Positions 6,983 to 16,014 of a stretch of 64,000 bases of DNA are shown here, piece by piece; positions within the stretch are counted from its first letter, which is position 1; each line of letters begins with the position of its first letter. The stretch spans positions 2,914,001-2,978,000 of the forward strand of contig NZ_CP035495.1 of assembly GCF_004135345.1 (NCBI RefSeq), in the 5' to 3' direction. Origin of the DNA: Xylanimonas allomyrinae (GTDB lineage Bacteria > Actinomycetota > Actinomycetes > Actinomycetales > Cellulomonadaceae). Made by a program: the position numbers and the translations under genes. Below the pieces are notes generated by a model that saw nothing but the letters and a program-made list of their open reading frames with translations, was not told where the DNA came from and did not search any database.

Positions 6983-8101
6983 GTGAGCCGTCTGCACTCC
7001 CGCGCCGCGCGCGCGGCCGTCGTCCTTGCCCTGACGATCCCGCCGCTTGCGGCGTGCACCGTACCGGGCGCCGCGGCGCCCGGCACGGCAGAGACGCCCG
7101 GGCCCGCCGCGATCTCCGGCACGTTCCGCGGCGTCGGGGCGTCGTCCCAGGAGAGGGCGATGGCTGCCTGGACGGCAGGGTTCGCCGGGGAGCACGACGG
7201 CGTCACGGTGGCGTTCGACCCGGCCGGGTCGGGCAAGGGGCGGGCGGAGTTCCTGGCGGGAACCGCCGACTTCGGTGCGACCGACGTGCCCTTGACCGAT
7301 GAGGAGATGGACGCGTCCGCCGCCGTGTGCGCGGGAGGCAACGCCGTCGACCTGCCGGTGTACATCAGCCCGATCGTCGTCGCGTTCGACGTTCCGGGCG
7401 TCGAGGAGCTGCGCCTGTCGCCGGGGACCATCGCCGGCCTGTTCACGGGCGAGATCGAGTCGTGGGACGACGCCGCGATCGCTGCGGACAACCCGGGCGT
7501 CGCCCTGCCCGACCTCGCGGTCATCCCGGTGCACCGCTCGGACTCGTCGGGCACCACGGAGAACTTCACCGACTACCTGCATGCCACCGCGCCCGCGGAC
7601 TGGCCCCACGAGCCCGCGTCGTCGTGGCCCCTGCCGGACGGGTCGTCGGCCGAGGGCACGAGCGGCGTCGTCGGCGTCGTCAAGGGCACGCCGGGAGCCG
7701 TCACCTACGCCGACGCCTCGCAGGCGGGAGGCCTGGGGGCGGCGTCGATCCTCGTCGGCGACCAGTGGGTCGCATCGAGCGCCGAGGGCGCGGCCGGTGC
7801 GGCCGGCCTGTCACCGCGCAACCCGGTGCGGTACGAGGACGACCTGTCCTACCGCCTCGACCGCACGACGACGAACCCGAACGCGTACCCGCTCGTCCTG
7901 GTGTCGTACCTGCTGGTGTGCTCGCGCTACGAGGACGAGGCGACGGGCCGGTTCGTGAAGGCGTTCGTCGGCCATGTCGCCTCGGACGCCGGGCAGGACG
8001 CCGCCGCGGCCGCGGCGGGCAGCGCTCCGCTGACGCCCGCGCAGCGCGAGTGGCTGCGCAAGGCGGCAGAGCGTGTCTTCCTCGTCCCCGGTGGGCCCTG
8101 A
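6983..8101 (+). CDS. PstS-like substrate-binding lipoprotein
   Basis: A 372-residue exported lipoprotein: basic N-terminus, hydrophobic core and lipobox LAAC at residues 22-25. The body matches the phosphate-binding PBP-like fold, with GVGASSQE (ligand loop), DPAGSGKGR, FGATDVPLT and HRSDSSGTTENFTDYL, which carry the Ser/Thr/Arg/Asp residues that wrap phosphate in PstS. There is no pstC, pstA, pstB or phoU beside it, unusual for a transporter component; it may be a solo scavenging or sensing protein, or serve a transporter elsewhere. GTG 6983 lies 9 nt after TAGGGT. DUF6328 follows with an 18-bp gap but has its own promoter-like TACCGT. Confidence 0.85.
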   Translation: MSRLHSRAARAAVVLALTIPPLAACTVPGAAAPGTAETPGPAAISGTFRGVGASSQERAMAAWTAGFAGEHDGVTVAFDPAGSGKGRAEFLAGTADFGATDVPLTDEEMDASAAVCAGGNAVDLPVYISPIVVAFDVPGVEELRLSPGTIAGLFTGEIESWDDAAIAADNPGVALPDLAVIPVHRSDSSGTTENFTDYLHATAPADWPHEPASSWPLPDGSSAEGTSGVVGVVKGTPGAVTYADASQAGGLGAASILVGDQWVASSAEGAAGAAGLSPRNPVRYEDDLSYRLDRTTTNPNAYPLVLVSYLLVCSRYEDEATGRFVKAFVGHVASDAGQDAAAAAAGSAPLTPAQREWLRKAAERVFLVPGGP

Positions 8102-8119
8102 CCGGACTACCGTCGGTTC

Positions 8120-8590
8120 ATGGACGTCCTCGACGGCCGTGACGAGACGCCGGAACAGCGGTCCGACCGGAACTGGAACGAGCTGCTCCAGGAGCTGCGC
8201 GTCATGCAGACGGGCGTGCAGATCCTCACCGGGTTCTTGCTGACGCTGCCGTTCCAGCCGCGGTTCGTGGCGCTGACCGGGGCCCAGCGTCACGCGTATC
8301 TGGTGCTCGTGGGGCTCGCGGCGCTCACGACGGGCCTGGCGGTCGCTCCTGTGGCGATGCACCGCGTGCTGTTCCGACGGCACCTCAAGCGCCAGCTGGT
8401 GATGGCGGCCGACCGGATGACGCGCGCGGCGTTGTTCCTGCTGGCCCTGGTCGTGACCGGGGTGGTCGCGCTGGTGTTCGACGTCGTCGTCGGCCGCGGT
8501 GCCGGGGTGGCGGCCGGTGCGGCAGCGCTGGTGCTGCTGGTGGGGCTGTGGGCGGTGCTGCCCGAGGTGGTCCGGGCCCGGCGGCGGTGA
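8120..8590 (+). CDS. DUF6328 family membrane protein
   Basis: A 156-residue protein beginning with the conserved soluble segment RNWNELLQELRVMQTGVQIL, the hallmark of DUF6328, followed by four membrane segments (about residues 36-56, 60-80, 98-120 and 126-146). It should be an inner-membrane protein; the family has no known function. ATG 8120 stands 6 nt after TACCGT (8108-8113), a leaderless start. It converges with the small membrane protein at 8615-8917. Confidence 0.8.
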   Translation: MDVLDGRDETPEQRSDRNWNELLQELRVMQTGVQILTGFLLTLPFQPRFVALTGAQRHAYLVLVGLAALTTGLAVAPVAMHRVLFRRHLKRQLVMAADRMTRAALFLLALVVTGVVALVFDVVVGRGAGVAAGAAALVLLVGLWAVLPEVVRARRR

Positions 8591-8614
8591 GGTGGGGCCG
8601 GCTGGGGCGCCGGG

Positions 8615-8917
8615 TCAGGCGGCCAGGTCGAGTGCTGCCTGCGACGTGCGGGCCTGGGCTCGGGCGGCGGCGCGCTTGCGCCAGATGACCACCGTGGAGT
8701 GCGTACCGATGGCGATCCAGGCGAAGTTGGCGGCGGCCGAGGGCCAGACGCCGTTGACGGCGGCGACCAGGAGCATCGCGGTCGCGGCGCACAGGTTGGT
8801 GAGCTGGAAGGCGAACGAGCCTGCGCCCCAGCGTCCCCGGCTGACCATGCCGTAGGCCAGGATGCCCGCGACTGCCCCGACCCAGCCGAAGACGGTGGTG
8901 ATGGCGATCAGCGACAT
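8615..8917 (-). CDS. CBU_0592-type small membrane protein
   Basis: A 100-residue protein with three predicted membrane helices. The pattern FGWVGAVAGILAYG, then FQLTNLCAATAMLLVAAVNG and WPSAAANFAWIAIG matches the CBU_0592-like family of short integral membrane proteins of unknown role. The C-terminal 25 residues are basic and probably cytoplasmic. It is divergent from the LysR regulator at 9084 with about 165 bp between starts, so the regulator may control it. Confidence 0.65.
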   Translation of the reverse strand: MSLIAITTVFGWVGAVAGILAYGMVSRGRWGAGSFAFQLTNLCAATAMLLVAAVNGVWPSAAANFAWIAIGTHSTVVIWRKRAAARAQARTSQAALDLAA

Positions 8918-9066
8918 GGCGGGCTCCGGGCGCGGCTCGGGCGGGCCGGTGCCCGCGGGGAGGAGGTTGTGGTCGCCCGGCGCTGCCCGTGGTGGGCTCG
9001 GCGCCGCGCGCGCCTCCTATGCTCCCGCGTCCGAGACTTCAGCGCAACCGAACAATTGTGGACCAG

Positions 9067-9087
9067 CCATGTAGTATTACTACATGG
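9067..9087. promoter_or_regulatory. Perfect palindrome over -10 and start codon of the LysR gene
   Basis: CCATGTAGTA-T-TACTACATGG is a perfect 10-bp inverted repeat around one central base. It contains TAGTAT (9072-9077), placed 6 nt ahead of ATG 9084, and it includes the start codon itself. A protein bound here would cover both the -10 element and the first codon, so an autorepression operator is the simplest reading. The sequence does not follow the T-N11-A spacing usual for LysR activator sites. Confidence 0.55.
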
Positions 9088-9991
9088 CCACCGACCCGCG
9101 CCGTCTCGCGTTCCTCTTGGCAGTTCATCGTGCCGGAGGGGTGCTCGCTGCCGCCGACCTGTTGCGCGTCACGCCCTCTGCCGTGTCGCAGCAGATCGCA
9201 CGGCTCGAGGCCGAGGAAGGCTTCGCCGTGCTCGACCGCGGCCCACGCGGCGTCACGCTGACCCCGCCGGCCGTGTGCTGGCCGAGGCCGCCGAGCGCAT
9301 CGAGGCCGAGCTCGTCGAGGCTCGCCAGGCGATCGTGGCGCTCGGCGACGGCGTCTCGGGGCGCGTCGCGATCGGTGCGTTCCAGACGGCGATTCGCGCC
9401 GTCATCGCGCCCGCTCTCGCTCCGCTCGCCGAGCGGTACCCCGGTGTGCAGCCCGACGTGCGCGAGGCCGAGCCGGCCGAGGCCGTGCGCAAGCTGCGCG
9501 CGGGCGACCTCGACCTCGTCGTGCTCGAACGAGACTCCGAGATGAACAACCCGGCCCCCAAGGGCTCGCGTGACGTCATGCTTCTCGACGAGCCGTGGCG
9601 TCTCGTCATCCCGACCCTCATGGCGCCGCCCGAGCACATCGGTGACCTCGCCCGCCTGACGTTCGTCGCCTCCGAAGCCGGCACCGCCGCCGACCGTGCG
9701 CTCCAGCGCGTGGCCCGCTCGCTCGGGACGACGATCGCCACCGTTCACTCCACGTACGACTTCGACACCACGCTCGCGCTCGTGGCCGCAGGTCAGGGCG
9801 TCGCTCTGCTGCCGGCGCTCGCGCTCGACGGCATCGCGGGCAACGACGGGCTGCGCGTCGTGCGCCTGCCCGGGCTCGGTGAGCGGCAGCTCTTCGTGCG
9901 GCACCGCGCGACCCGCCACGAGCCGGGCCCGGCCGTGCGCGCCGTCCTCGAGATCATGATCGAGGTCGCCTCCCGGCTCCAGCTCGCGTGA
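9084..9991 (+). CDS. LysR-family transcriptional regulator (frame broken by one missing base)
   Basis: The N-terminal winged HTH is clear: FLLAVHRAGGVLAAADLLRVTPSAVSQQIARLE. At 9268 the frame changes; adding one G in the ACCCCG-CCGG stretch restores VTLTPAGRVLAEAAERIEAEL and gives a 302-residue protein with the usual linker helix and effector-binding domain ending near 9991. One deletion accounts for everything, and the rest shows no decay, so an assembly error is likely. ATG 9084 is embedded in a perfect palindrome and follows TAGTAT by 6 nt. Its target is unknown; the divergent membrane protein at 8615-8917 is a candidate. A strong hairpin after the stop closes the unit. Confidence 0.8.
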
Positions 9992-10001
9992 GCGTGCGCG
10001 T

Positions 10002-10035
10002 GCGCGTGCGCGTGAGGCACTTCACGCGCACGCGC
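10002..10035. terminator. Hairpin after the LysR gene
   Basis: GCGCGTGCGCGTGA (10002-10015) pairs perfectly with 10022-10035 across a 6-nt loop. The 5' arm lies in a short GCGTGC repeat run that begins at the gene end. There is no T tract. It separates the LysR gene from the glycine riboswitch. Confidence 0.55.
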
Positions 10036-10089
10036 CACGCCTGAGTAGGATCGGCGGAGCACGACACGCACGAACGCCGATCGAATCGC

Positions 10090-10306
10090 GACGGGAGAGC
10101 TCGTCGGACGGTCCCCCGGGAACGGCCGACGGCGCCGAAGGAGCAAACCCTCCCCGGGAATCTCTCAGGCCCCGTACCGTCGCGACGAGGCAACTCTGGA
10201 AAGCGGTCCTCGCGCGGCCCCGGCCGTGCGGCGGCCCACCGACGGTGCAAGCCGGCGCCCTTCGGGGCGGCGGCAAAACTCTCAGGTCCGATGACAGAGC
10301 GGGGAG
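10090..10306 (+). promoter_or_regulatory. Tandem glycine riboswitch
   Basis: Two gcvT-type aptamers in series. The first (about 10090-10206) shows GGGAGAG, GCGCCGAAGGAGCAA, TCTCTCAGGC and CTCTGGAAAGC; the second (about 10207-10306) shows GCCGGCGCC, CGGCAAAACTCTCAGG and GACAGAGCGG. These conserved blocks and their order are those of the glycine riboswitch class, in which the pair of aptamers binds glycine and turns on glycine-cleavage genes. The element ends about 40 nt before the gcvP start, leaving little room for a terminator, so control of translation initiation is more likely. A possible -10, TAGGAT, lies at 10046-10051. Confidence 0.93.
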
Positions 10307-10347
10307 GGGCTCAGCAGTCCCCCGACGCCTCACCACCGGAGCGCACC

Positions 10348-13247
10348 GTGACCAGCCACACCCCAGGCCCTGCCGAAGACCTCTTCGCCGACCGCCACGT
10401 CGGCCCGGGTGCCGACGGCAGCGCACAGGTGCGCGCGATGCTCGACGCGCTGGGCTACCCGACCCTCGACGCGCTGGTCGACGCCGCGGTGCCCGAGGCG
10501 ATCCGCACGCACCGCCCGCTCGACCTGCCGCCCGCGCGCACCGAGGCGCAGGTGCTGGCCGACCTGCGCGGCCTGGCGGCGACGAACGAGGTCAAGCGCC
10601 CCATGATCGGCCTCGGCTACTACGGGACGCACACGCCCGCGGTGATCCGCCGCAACGTGCTGGAGTCCCCCGCCTGGTACACCGCGTACACGCCCTACCA
10701 GCCCGAGATCAGCCAGGGCCGGCTCGAGGCGCTCCTGACCTTCCAGCAGGTGATCGAGGACCTCACGGGTCTGGAGGTCGCAGGCGCGTCGCTGCTCGAC
10801 GAGGCGACCGCGGTCGCCGAGGCGGTGGCCCTCATGTGGCGCGCGTCGCGCGCGCGCACCGGCTTCGTCGTCCTCGACGCCGACCTGTTCCCGCAGACGC
10901 TCGCGGTCACGCGGGGCCGCGCCGAGGCGGTCGGGCTGCCGGTGGTGGTCGCGTCGCTCGACGACGGGCTCGCAGCCGGGCTCGCGTCGGTCACGGCCGA
11001 CGGCGGCACGCTGCCCGACGGCGACCTGGTGGGCGTCGTCGTCGCCCAGACGGGCGCCAGCGGCAGGATCCTCGACGCGCGCGGTGTCGTGGCCGAGGCC
11101 AAGGAGCGTAGGGCGCTGGTCACGATCGCGACCGACCCGCTCGCGCTCACGCTGCTGGTCTCCCCCGGTGAGCTGGGCGCGGACGTCGCGGTCGGCTCGG
11201 CGCAGCGGCTGGGCGTCCCGCTGTTCTACGGCGGCCCGCACGCCGCCTACATCGCGGTGCGCAAGGGCTTGGAGCGGCAGCTCCCGGGCCGCCTCGTCGG
11301 CGTCTCCGTGGACGCCGACGGCGCCACGGCCTACCGCCTGGCGTTGTCGACGCGTGAGCAGCACATCCGCCGCGAGAAGGCGACGAGCAACATCTGCACC
11401 GCTCAGGCGCTGCTGGCGATCGTCGCCGCCATGTACGCCGTCCACCACGGCCCCGAGGGGCTGCGCGCGATCGCCGAGCGCGTCCACGCGCACGCGTCCT
11501 GCCTGGCGGCCGCGCTGGGCGCAGCGGGCTTCCCGGTCGAGCACGAGGCCTTCTTCGACACGGTCCGCGTGGCCGTTCCGGGCCGTGCGCGCGCCGTCAC
11601 GGAGGCCGCCGCAGCCGCGGGCTACAACCTGTACAACCCAGACCCCGATCACGTACAGATCGCGTGCGACGAGACCACCACGGCCGACGACGTCGCCGCC
11701 GTCCTGCGCGCCTGCGGGGTCACGGCGCCCGTTGCGCGACCGGCGGTTCCCGCCCTCCCGGCGGGCCTGCGCAGGAGCACCCCCTACCTCCAGCACCCCG
11801 TCTTCCACACCCACCGGTCGGAGACGGCCCTCCTGCGCTACCTGCGTGCGCTGTCCGACAAGGACCTCGCGCTCGACCGCACGATGATCCCGCTCGGCTC
11901 GTGCACCATGAAGCTCAATGCGGCCGCCGAGATGGAGGCCATCTCCTGGCCAGGCTTCGCCGACCTGCACCCCTGCGTCCCCGCAGGTCAGGCGCAGGGA
12001 TACGCACGTCTCGTGGCCACCCTGGAGTCGCAGCTCGCCGAGATCACGGGGTACGCCGCGGTCTCGCTCCAGCCCAACGCCGGCTCGCAGGGCGAGCTCG
12101 CCGGGCTGCTCGCGATCCGCGGCTACCACCGCTCGCGCGGCGAGGGGATCGCGACGTCGTGCTCATCCCCGCGTCGGCGCACGGCACCAACGCCGCGTCC
12201 GCGGCGCTCGCGGGGCTGCGCGTCGTCGTGGTCGCGACGGCCGCCGACGGTGCGATCGCGCTCGACGACCTGCGTGCCAAGCTGGCGGAGCACGGTGGGC
12301 GCGTGGCCGCGATCATGATCACCTACCCCTCGACGCACGGCGTCTACGAGGAGCACGTCCGCGAGGTGTGCGACGCAGTACATCGCGTGGGTGGTCAGGT
12401 GTACATCGACGGCGCCAACCTGAACGCGCTGGTCGGGCTCGCCCGGCCCGCCGAGCTCGGCGGCGACGTCTCGCACCTCAACCTGCACAAGACGTTCTGC
12501 ATCCCGCACGGCGGCGGCGGGCCCGGCGTCGGACCGGTCGCCGTGGCCGCGCACCTCGCCCAGTTCCTGCCGGGGGACCCGACGCCGTCGGCGGCCCCGG
12601 CCGAGGGGCCCGCACCGGTGAGCGCGGCACCGCACGGATCGGCCGGGATCCTGCCGATCTCCTACGCCTACCTCGCGCTCATGGGGCCCGACGGCCTGAC
12701 CCACGCGACCAAGGCCGCCGTGCTGACCGCGAACTACGTCGCCGCGCGCCTCGCCCCGCACTACCCGACGCTCTACACCGGCCCGAACGGGCTGGTCGCG
12801 CACGAATGCATCCTCGACCTGCGCCCCCTGACGGCGGCGACGGGCGTCACCGCCGAGGACGTCGCCAAGCGCCTCATGGACTACGGGTTCCACGCGCCGA
12901 CGCTCGCGTTCCCCGTGCCCGGCACGCTCATGGTCGAGCCCACCGAGTCCGAGGACCTCGCCGAGCTCGACCGGTTCGTCGACGCGATGATCGCGATCCG
13001 CGGGGAGATCGACGCCGTCGGCGCCGGCACGTGGCCCGCCGACGACAACCCGCTGCGGGGCGCCCCGCACACCGCGGCCTCGGTCACCGCCGACACGTGG
13101 ACCCACCCGTACCCGCGCGAGCTGGCGGCCTACCCCGTCCCGTCGCTGCGGGCGGGCAAGTACTGGCCGCCCGTGCGGCGCATCGACGCCGCACGCGGGG
13201 ACCGCACGCTGATCTGCGCCTGCCCGCCCGTCGAGTCCTACGCCTGA
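10348..13247 (+). CDS. gcvP: Glycine dehydrogenase (decarboxylating), P-protein (frame broken by one missing base)
   Basis: The P-protein of the glycine cleavage system decarboxylates glycine with pyridoxal phosphate and passes the aminomethyl group to lipoyl-GcvH. It is the single-chain form. The N-terminal half reads to about 12148, where GAGGGGATCGCGAC lacks one base; restoring it gives [22 protein letters not shown] and a 966-residue protein, the normal length. The cofactor lysine is in [17 protein letters not shown] in the second half. GTG 10348 is chosen: GGAG lies 7 nt before it, whereas the in-frame ATG 10291 falls inside the riboswitch. Given its core role and a single lesion, assembly error is more likely than a pseudogene. 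gcvT starts 20 bp after the stop. Confidence 0.93.
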
Positions 13248-13267
13248 CGACCCCCGAAGGAGCACCC

Positions 13268-14452
13268 GTGAGCGACGAGAAGACCACGCCCCTGGACGCC
13301 GAGCACCGCGCGCTGGGTGCCGTGATGACGGGCTTCGGCGGCTGGCTCATGCCGCTGCGCTACACCTCGGACCTCGCCGAGCACCGTGCGGTGCGCGCGG
13401 CCGCCGGGCTGTTCGACCTGTCCCACATGGGGGAGATCCACCTGGAGGGTCCCGGAGCCGCGACCGCGCTGGACCGTGCGCTCGTCGGCAGCGCCGCCGC
13501 GATCGCCGTCGGCCGCGCGAAGTACTCGATGATCTGCGCCGACGACGGCTCGGTCCTCGACGACCTCATCGTCTACCGGCTCGCGGACGAGCACTTCCTG
13601 GTCGTCGCGAACGCGGGCAACGCGGCCATGGTCGCGCGCGAGCTGACCGCGCGGGCGGCGGGCGACGACGTCGTCGTGACGGACCGGTCGGCGAGCACCG
13701 CGCTCGTCGCGGTGCAGGGGCCGCGTGCCGAGCAGATCGTCACGTCGCTCGTCGCCCCCGCGGCCGCCGACGCCGTGCGTGCGCTGCGCTACTACGCGGC
13801 GTCGCCCGCCTTCCTCCAGGTGGGCGACGGGGTGGAGGCGCTGGTCGCGCGCACCGGGTACACGGGCGAGGACGGCTTCGAGCTGTTCGTCGACGCCGCC
13901 GACGCCGTCGCGCTGTGGCGTGCGCTGCTCGCGGCGGGCGCCGGGCACGGCCTCGTGCCCGCCGGGCTCGCAGCGCGGGACTCGCTGCGGCTCGAGGCGG
14001 GGATGCCGCTGTACGGGCACGAGCTCGACACGACGACGACCCCGTACGAGGCCGGTCTGGGACGTGTCGTACGCCTCGACAAGACCGACGCGGCGGGGGA
14101 GCGGCTCGCGTTCGTCGGGCGCGACGCGCTCGCCGCTCGCAAGGTCTCCGCTCCCGCCCGCGTGCTCGTGGGCCTGCGCGGCGAGGGCCGCCGTTCGGCG
14201 CGAGCCGGCTATGACGTCGTCACGCGAGCCGCGGGGGAGCCCGGCCGCGCCGGCGTCGAGGCCGGCGTCAAGGTCGGCGTCAAGGTCGGCACCGTGACCT
14301 CGGCGGCGCCGTCCCCCACGCTCGGGCACCCGATCGCGATGGCCTACGTGACGCCCGAGGTGTCGGCCGAGGGAACCGAGCTCGCGGTCGACGTGCGCGG
14401 GCGCGCCGAACCGTTCGTCGTCGTCCCGCTCCCCTTCTACCGGCGCGCCTGA
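13268..14452 (+). CDS. gcvT: Aminomethyltransferase, T-protein of glycine cleavage
   Basis: This 394-residue enzyme transfers the methylene group from aminomethyl-lipoyl-GcvH to tetrahydrofolate and releases ammonia. The start of the fold is LFDLSHMGEI, the folate-site region includes RTGYTGEDGFELF and the GLAARDSLRLEAGMPLYGHEL signature is intact. GTG 13268 has GAAGGA 6 nt upstream. Compared with typical T-proteins (about 360-375 residues) it carries an insert near residues 320-345 with a short repeat, GVEAGVKVGVKVG, encoded by GTCAAGGTCGGC units around 14265-14290, probably slippage-derived. It lies between gcvP and gcvH in a riboswitch-led operon. Confidence 0.95.
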   Translation: MSDEKTTPLDAEHRALGAVMTGFGGWLMPLRYTSDLAEHRAVRAAAGLFDLSHMGEIHLEGPGAATALDRALVGSAAAIAVGRAKYSMICADDGSVLDDLIVYRLADEHFLVVANAGNAAMVARELTARAAGDDVVVTDRSASTALVAVQGPRAEQIVTSLVAPAAADAVRALRYYAASPAFLQVGDGVEALVARTGYTGEDGFELFVDAADAVALWRALLAAGAGHGLVPAGLAARDSLRLEAGMPLYGHELDTTTTPYEAGLGRVVRLDKTDAAGERLAFVGRDALAARKVSAPARVLVGLRGEGRRSARAGYDVVTRAAGEPGRAGVEAGVKVGVKVGTVTSAAPSPTLGHPIAMAYVTPEVSAEGTELAVDVRGRAEPFVVVPLPFYRRA

Positions 14453-14517
14453 GCGCCGTACCCTCGACCCCAGCACCCGCCCGCGCGCCCGGCGCGCCCC
14501 GCCCCGTAGGAGAGGCC

Positions 14518-14886
14518 ATGGCCAGCTACCCCGAGAACCTGCAGTACTCGCGCGAGCACGAGTGGGTCGACGCGTCGTCGCCCGCCGTCATCGGCATCAC
14601 GTCGCACGCCGCCGACGCGCTCGGCGACGTCGTCTACCTGGAGCTGCCCGAGGTGGGCGCGCAGATCTCGGCGGGTGACGTCGTGGGCGAGATCGAGTCG
14701 ACCAAGTCGGTCTCCGAGCTGTACGCGCCCGTGTCCGGGACGGTCGTGGAGGTCAACCAGGCCGCGATCGACGACCCGGCGCTCGTCAACTCCGACCCGT
14801 TCGGAGCGGGGTGGCTGCTGAAGGTCGAGATCACCTCACGCGGAGACCTGATCGACGCCGCGGAGTACGCCGTGCTCGCAGGCTGA
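14518..14886 (+). CDS. gcvH: Glycine cleavage system H-protein
   Basis: The lipoyl carrier of glycine cleavage, 122 residues, which shuttles the aminomethyl intermediate between GcvP, GcvT and lipoamide dehydrogenase. The lipoylated residue is Lys63 in EIESTKSVSEL, and the family opening YSREHEWV and the late DPFGAGWLLK are present. ATG 14518 follows TAGGAGAGG, a strong ribosome binding site. It is the last gene of the riboswitch-controlled gcvPTH operon; a very strong hairpin terminator begins 10 bp after the stop. No lipoate ligase or lipoyl synthase is nearby. Confidence 0.97.
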   Translation: MASYPENLQYSREHEWVDASSPAVIGITSHAADALGDVVYLELPEVGAQISAGDVVGEIESTKSVSELYAPVSGTVVEVNQAAIDDPALVNSDPFGAGWLLKVEITSRGDLIDAAEYAVLAG

Positions 14887-14895
14887 GACGCCATC

Positions 14896-14956
14896 ACCCG
14901 CTTTTCACCCGCTCCGGAAGCGGCCCAGCGGGCCCGGAGCGGGTGAAAAGACGGGT
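14896..14956 (+). terminator. Terminator of the gcvPTH operon
   Basis: A long inverted repeat: 14896-14917 pairs with 14934-14956, apart from one bulged base, around a 16-nt loop. The inner arms CACCCGCTCCGG and CCGGAGCGGGTG match perfectly and the outer arms carry CTTTT and AAAAG. It lies directly after gcvH and can work on either strand. Confidence 0.85.
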
Positions 14957-15105
14957 GTCTGCGCAGGTCAGAGGCGTCGGTGAGCTACGCCACGAACTCG
15001 TCGACGGAACGCCGTCATGAACTGCTCCGCAGCACCTCTCAATGGTCAGCAGCACATCGCAGGTCGGTCACCCCCGCGGCCGACCGGCTGCCCCAGGAGG
15101 ATCAC

Positions 15106-15348
15106 ATGAGCATCATCGAGCTGGAGCGCACGGCGCCCGTTCTGTCCGTCAACCCGCTGACGCGTCGCGAGCAGGTCGTTCTGTCCAACCTGAGCGAGGA
15201 CGTGACCCTCGAGCAGATCGCAACAAAGCTGTTCGTCACGCGGAACACCGTCAAGTCGCAGGTCCGCAGCGTCTACCGCAAGATCGGCGTGTCGACCCGC
15301 GCCGACGCGGTCGCGTGGGCTCGCCAGGCGGGCCTCCGCGCGAGCTGA
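15106..15348 (+). CDS. Stand-alone LuxR-type (GerE) helix-turn-helix protein
   Basis: An 80-residue protein consisting almost entirely of a LuxR C-terminal DNA-binding domain: LTRREQVVLSNL, then EDVTLEQIATKLFVTRNTVKSQ (recognition helix) and VRSVYRKIGVSTRADAVAWA. There is no receiver or ligand domain. ATG 15106 follows CAGGAGG by 5 nt, which excludes the longer upstream frame. Short solo LuxR-HTH proteins occur in actinobacteria as regulators with unknown input. It is bracketed by the gcvH terminator and a perfect 15-bp hairpin at 15421, so it is a monocistronic unit with about 150 bp of its own upstream sequence. Confidence 0.8.
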   Translation: MSIIELERTAPVLSVNPLTRREQVVLSNLSEDVTLEQIATKLFVTRNTVKSQVRSVYRKIGVSTRADAVAWARQAGLRAS

Positions 15349-15420
15349 GGGGGTCACCCTTCCTCTGTACGCGCACCACGTCACCGGTACGGCCTGACGG
15401 CCCCGGCCATCGCATCCACG

Positions 15421-15456
15421 GACGCCCGGCGCTCGCCGAGACGAGCGCCGGGCGTC
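15421..15456. terminator. Perfect hairpin after the LuxR-HTH gene
   Basis: GACGCCCGGCGCTCG (15421-15435) pairs perfectly with 15442-15456 around CCGAGA. No T tract follows; this form is usual in high-GC actinobacteria. Confidence 0.7.
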
Positions 15457-15521
15457 GGTGTGTCACGGCGGCGTCATGAAACCGATATCGCGCGGCCACA
15501 CGGAGATGCCAGACTCTGTGC

Positions 15522-15986
15522 ATGACGCACCAGCTCGGATCGGACGTCGAGGCTCCGCGACGCGCGACCTCGACGAGGCGCCTTGTGGTCGCGGCGATCA
15601 TCGTCGACGACATCCTCACCCCGACCAGGCTCCTTGCTGCGCGCCGCTCGCGCCCGGCGGAGCTGGCCGGACGGTGGGAGTTCCCCGGCGGAAAGATGGA
15701 CCCGCACGAGACGCCGGTCGAGGCGTTGCACCGTGAGCTGCACGAGGAGCTGGGCGTCGTCGTCGAGCTGGGTGACGAACTGCCCGGGCCCGACGACGGC
15801 GCGTGGATCATCACGGACCGCCACGTCATGCGCCTGTGGTTCGCGCGCGTGACCGGGGGAGAGCCCGCACCCCTCTCCGAGCACGACCATCTGCGCTGGC
15901 TCGACGCCCGAGCGCTGTTCTCGGTCGACTGGCTCGACGGCGACGTGCGGATCGTCTCCGCACTGGCGTCGATGCTGGCGGGCTGA
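15522..15986 (+). CDS. Nudix hydrolase, MutT-like
   Basis: A 154-residue nucleoside-diphosphate-X hydrolase. The Nudix box is complete: GGKMDPHETPVEALHRELHEELGV fits G-x5-E-x7-R-E-x2-E-E-x-G, and the preceding WEFPGGK and the late HDHLRWLD resemble MutT/CTP-pyrophosphatase members that clean 8-oxo-dGTP from the pool. Substrate choice is inferred only from these resemblances. ATG 15522 lies 6 nt after CAGACT, consistent with a leaderless message. It converges with the MFS gene, 28 bp between stops. Confidence 0.85.
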   Translation: MTHQLGSDVEAPRRATSTRRLVVAAIIVDDILTPTRLLAARRSRPAELAGRWEFPGGKMDPHETPVEALHRELHEELGVVVELGDELPGPDDGAWIITDRHVMRLWFARVTGGEPAPLSEHDHLRWLDARALFSVDWLDGDVRIVSALASMLAG

Positions 15987-16014
15987 GGGCGCGCCGGGGC
16001 GCGGGGCCGGGCGC

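Noticed and set aside
10291-10350. ATG 10291 as gcvP start
   Set aside because: It lies inside the second glycine aptamer (GATGACAGAG); GTG 10348 has a ribosome binding site and starts at the conserved region.
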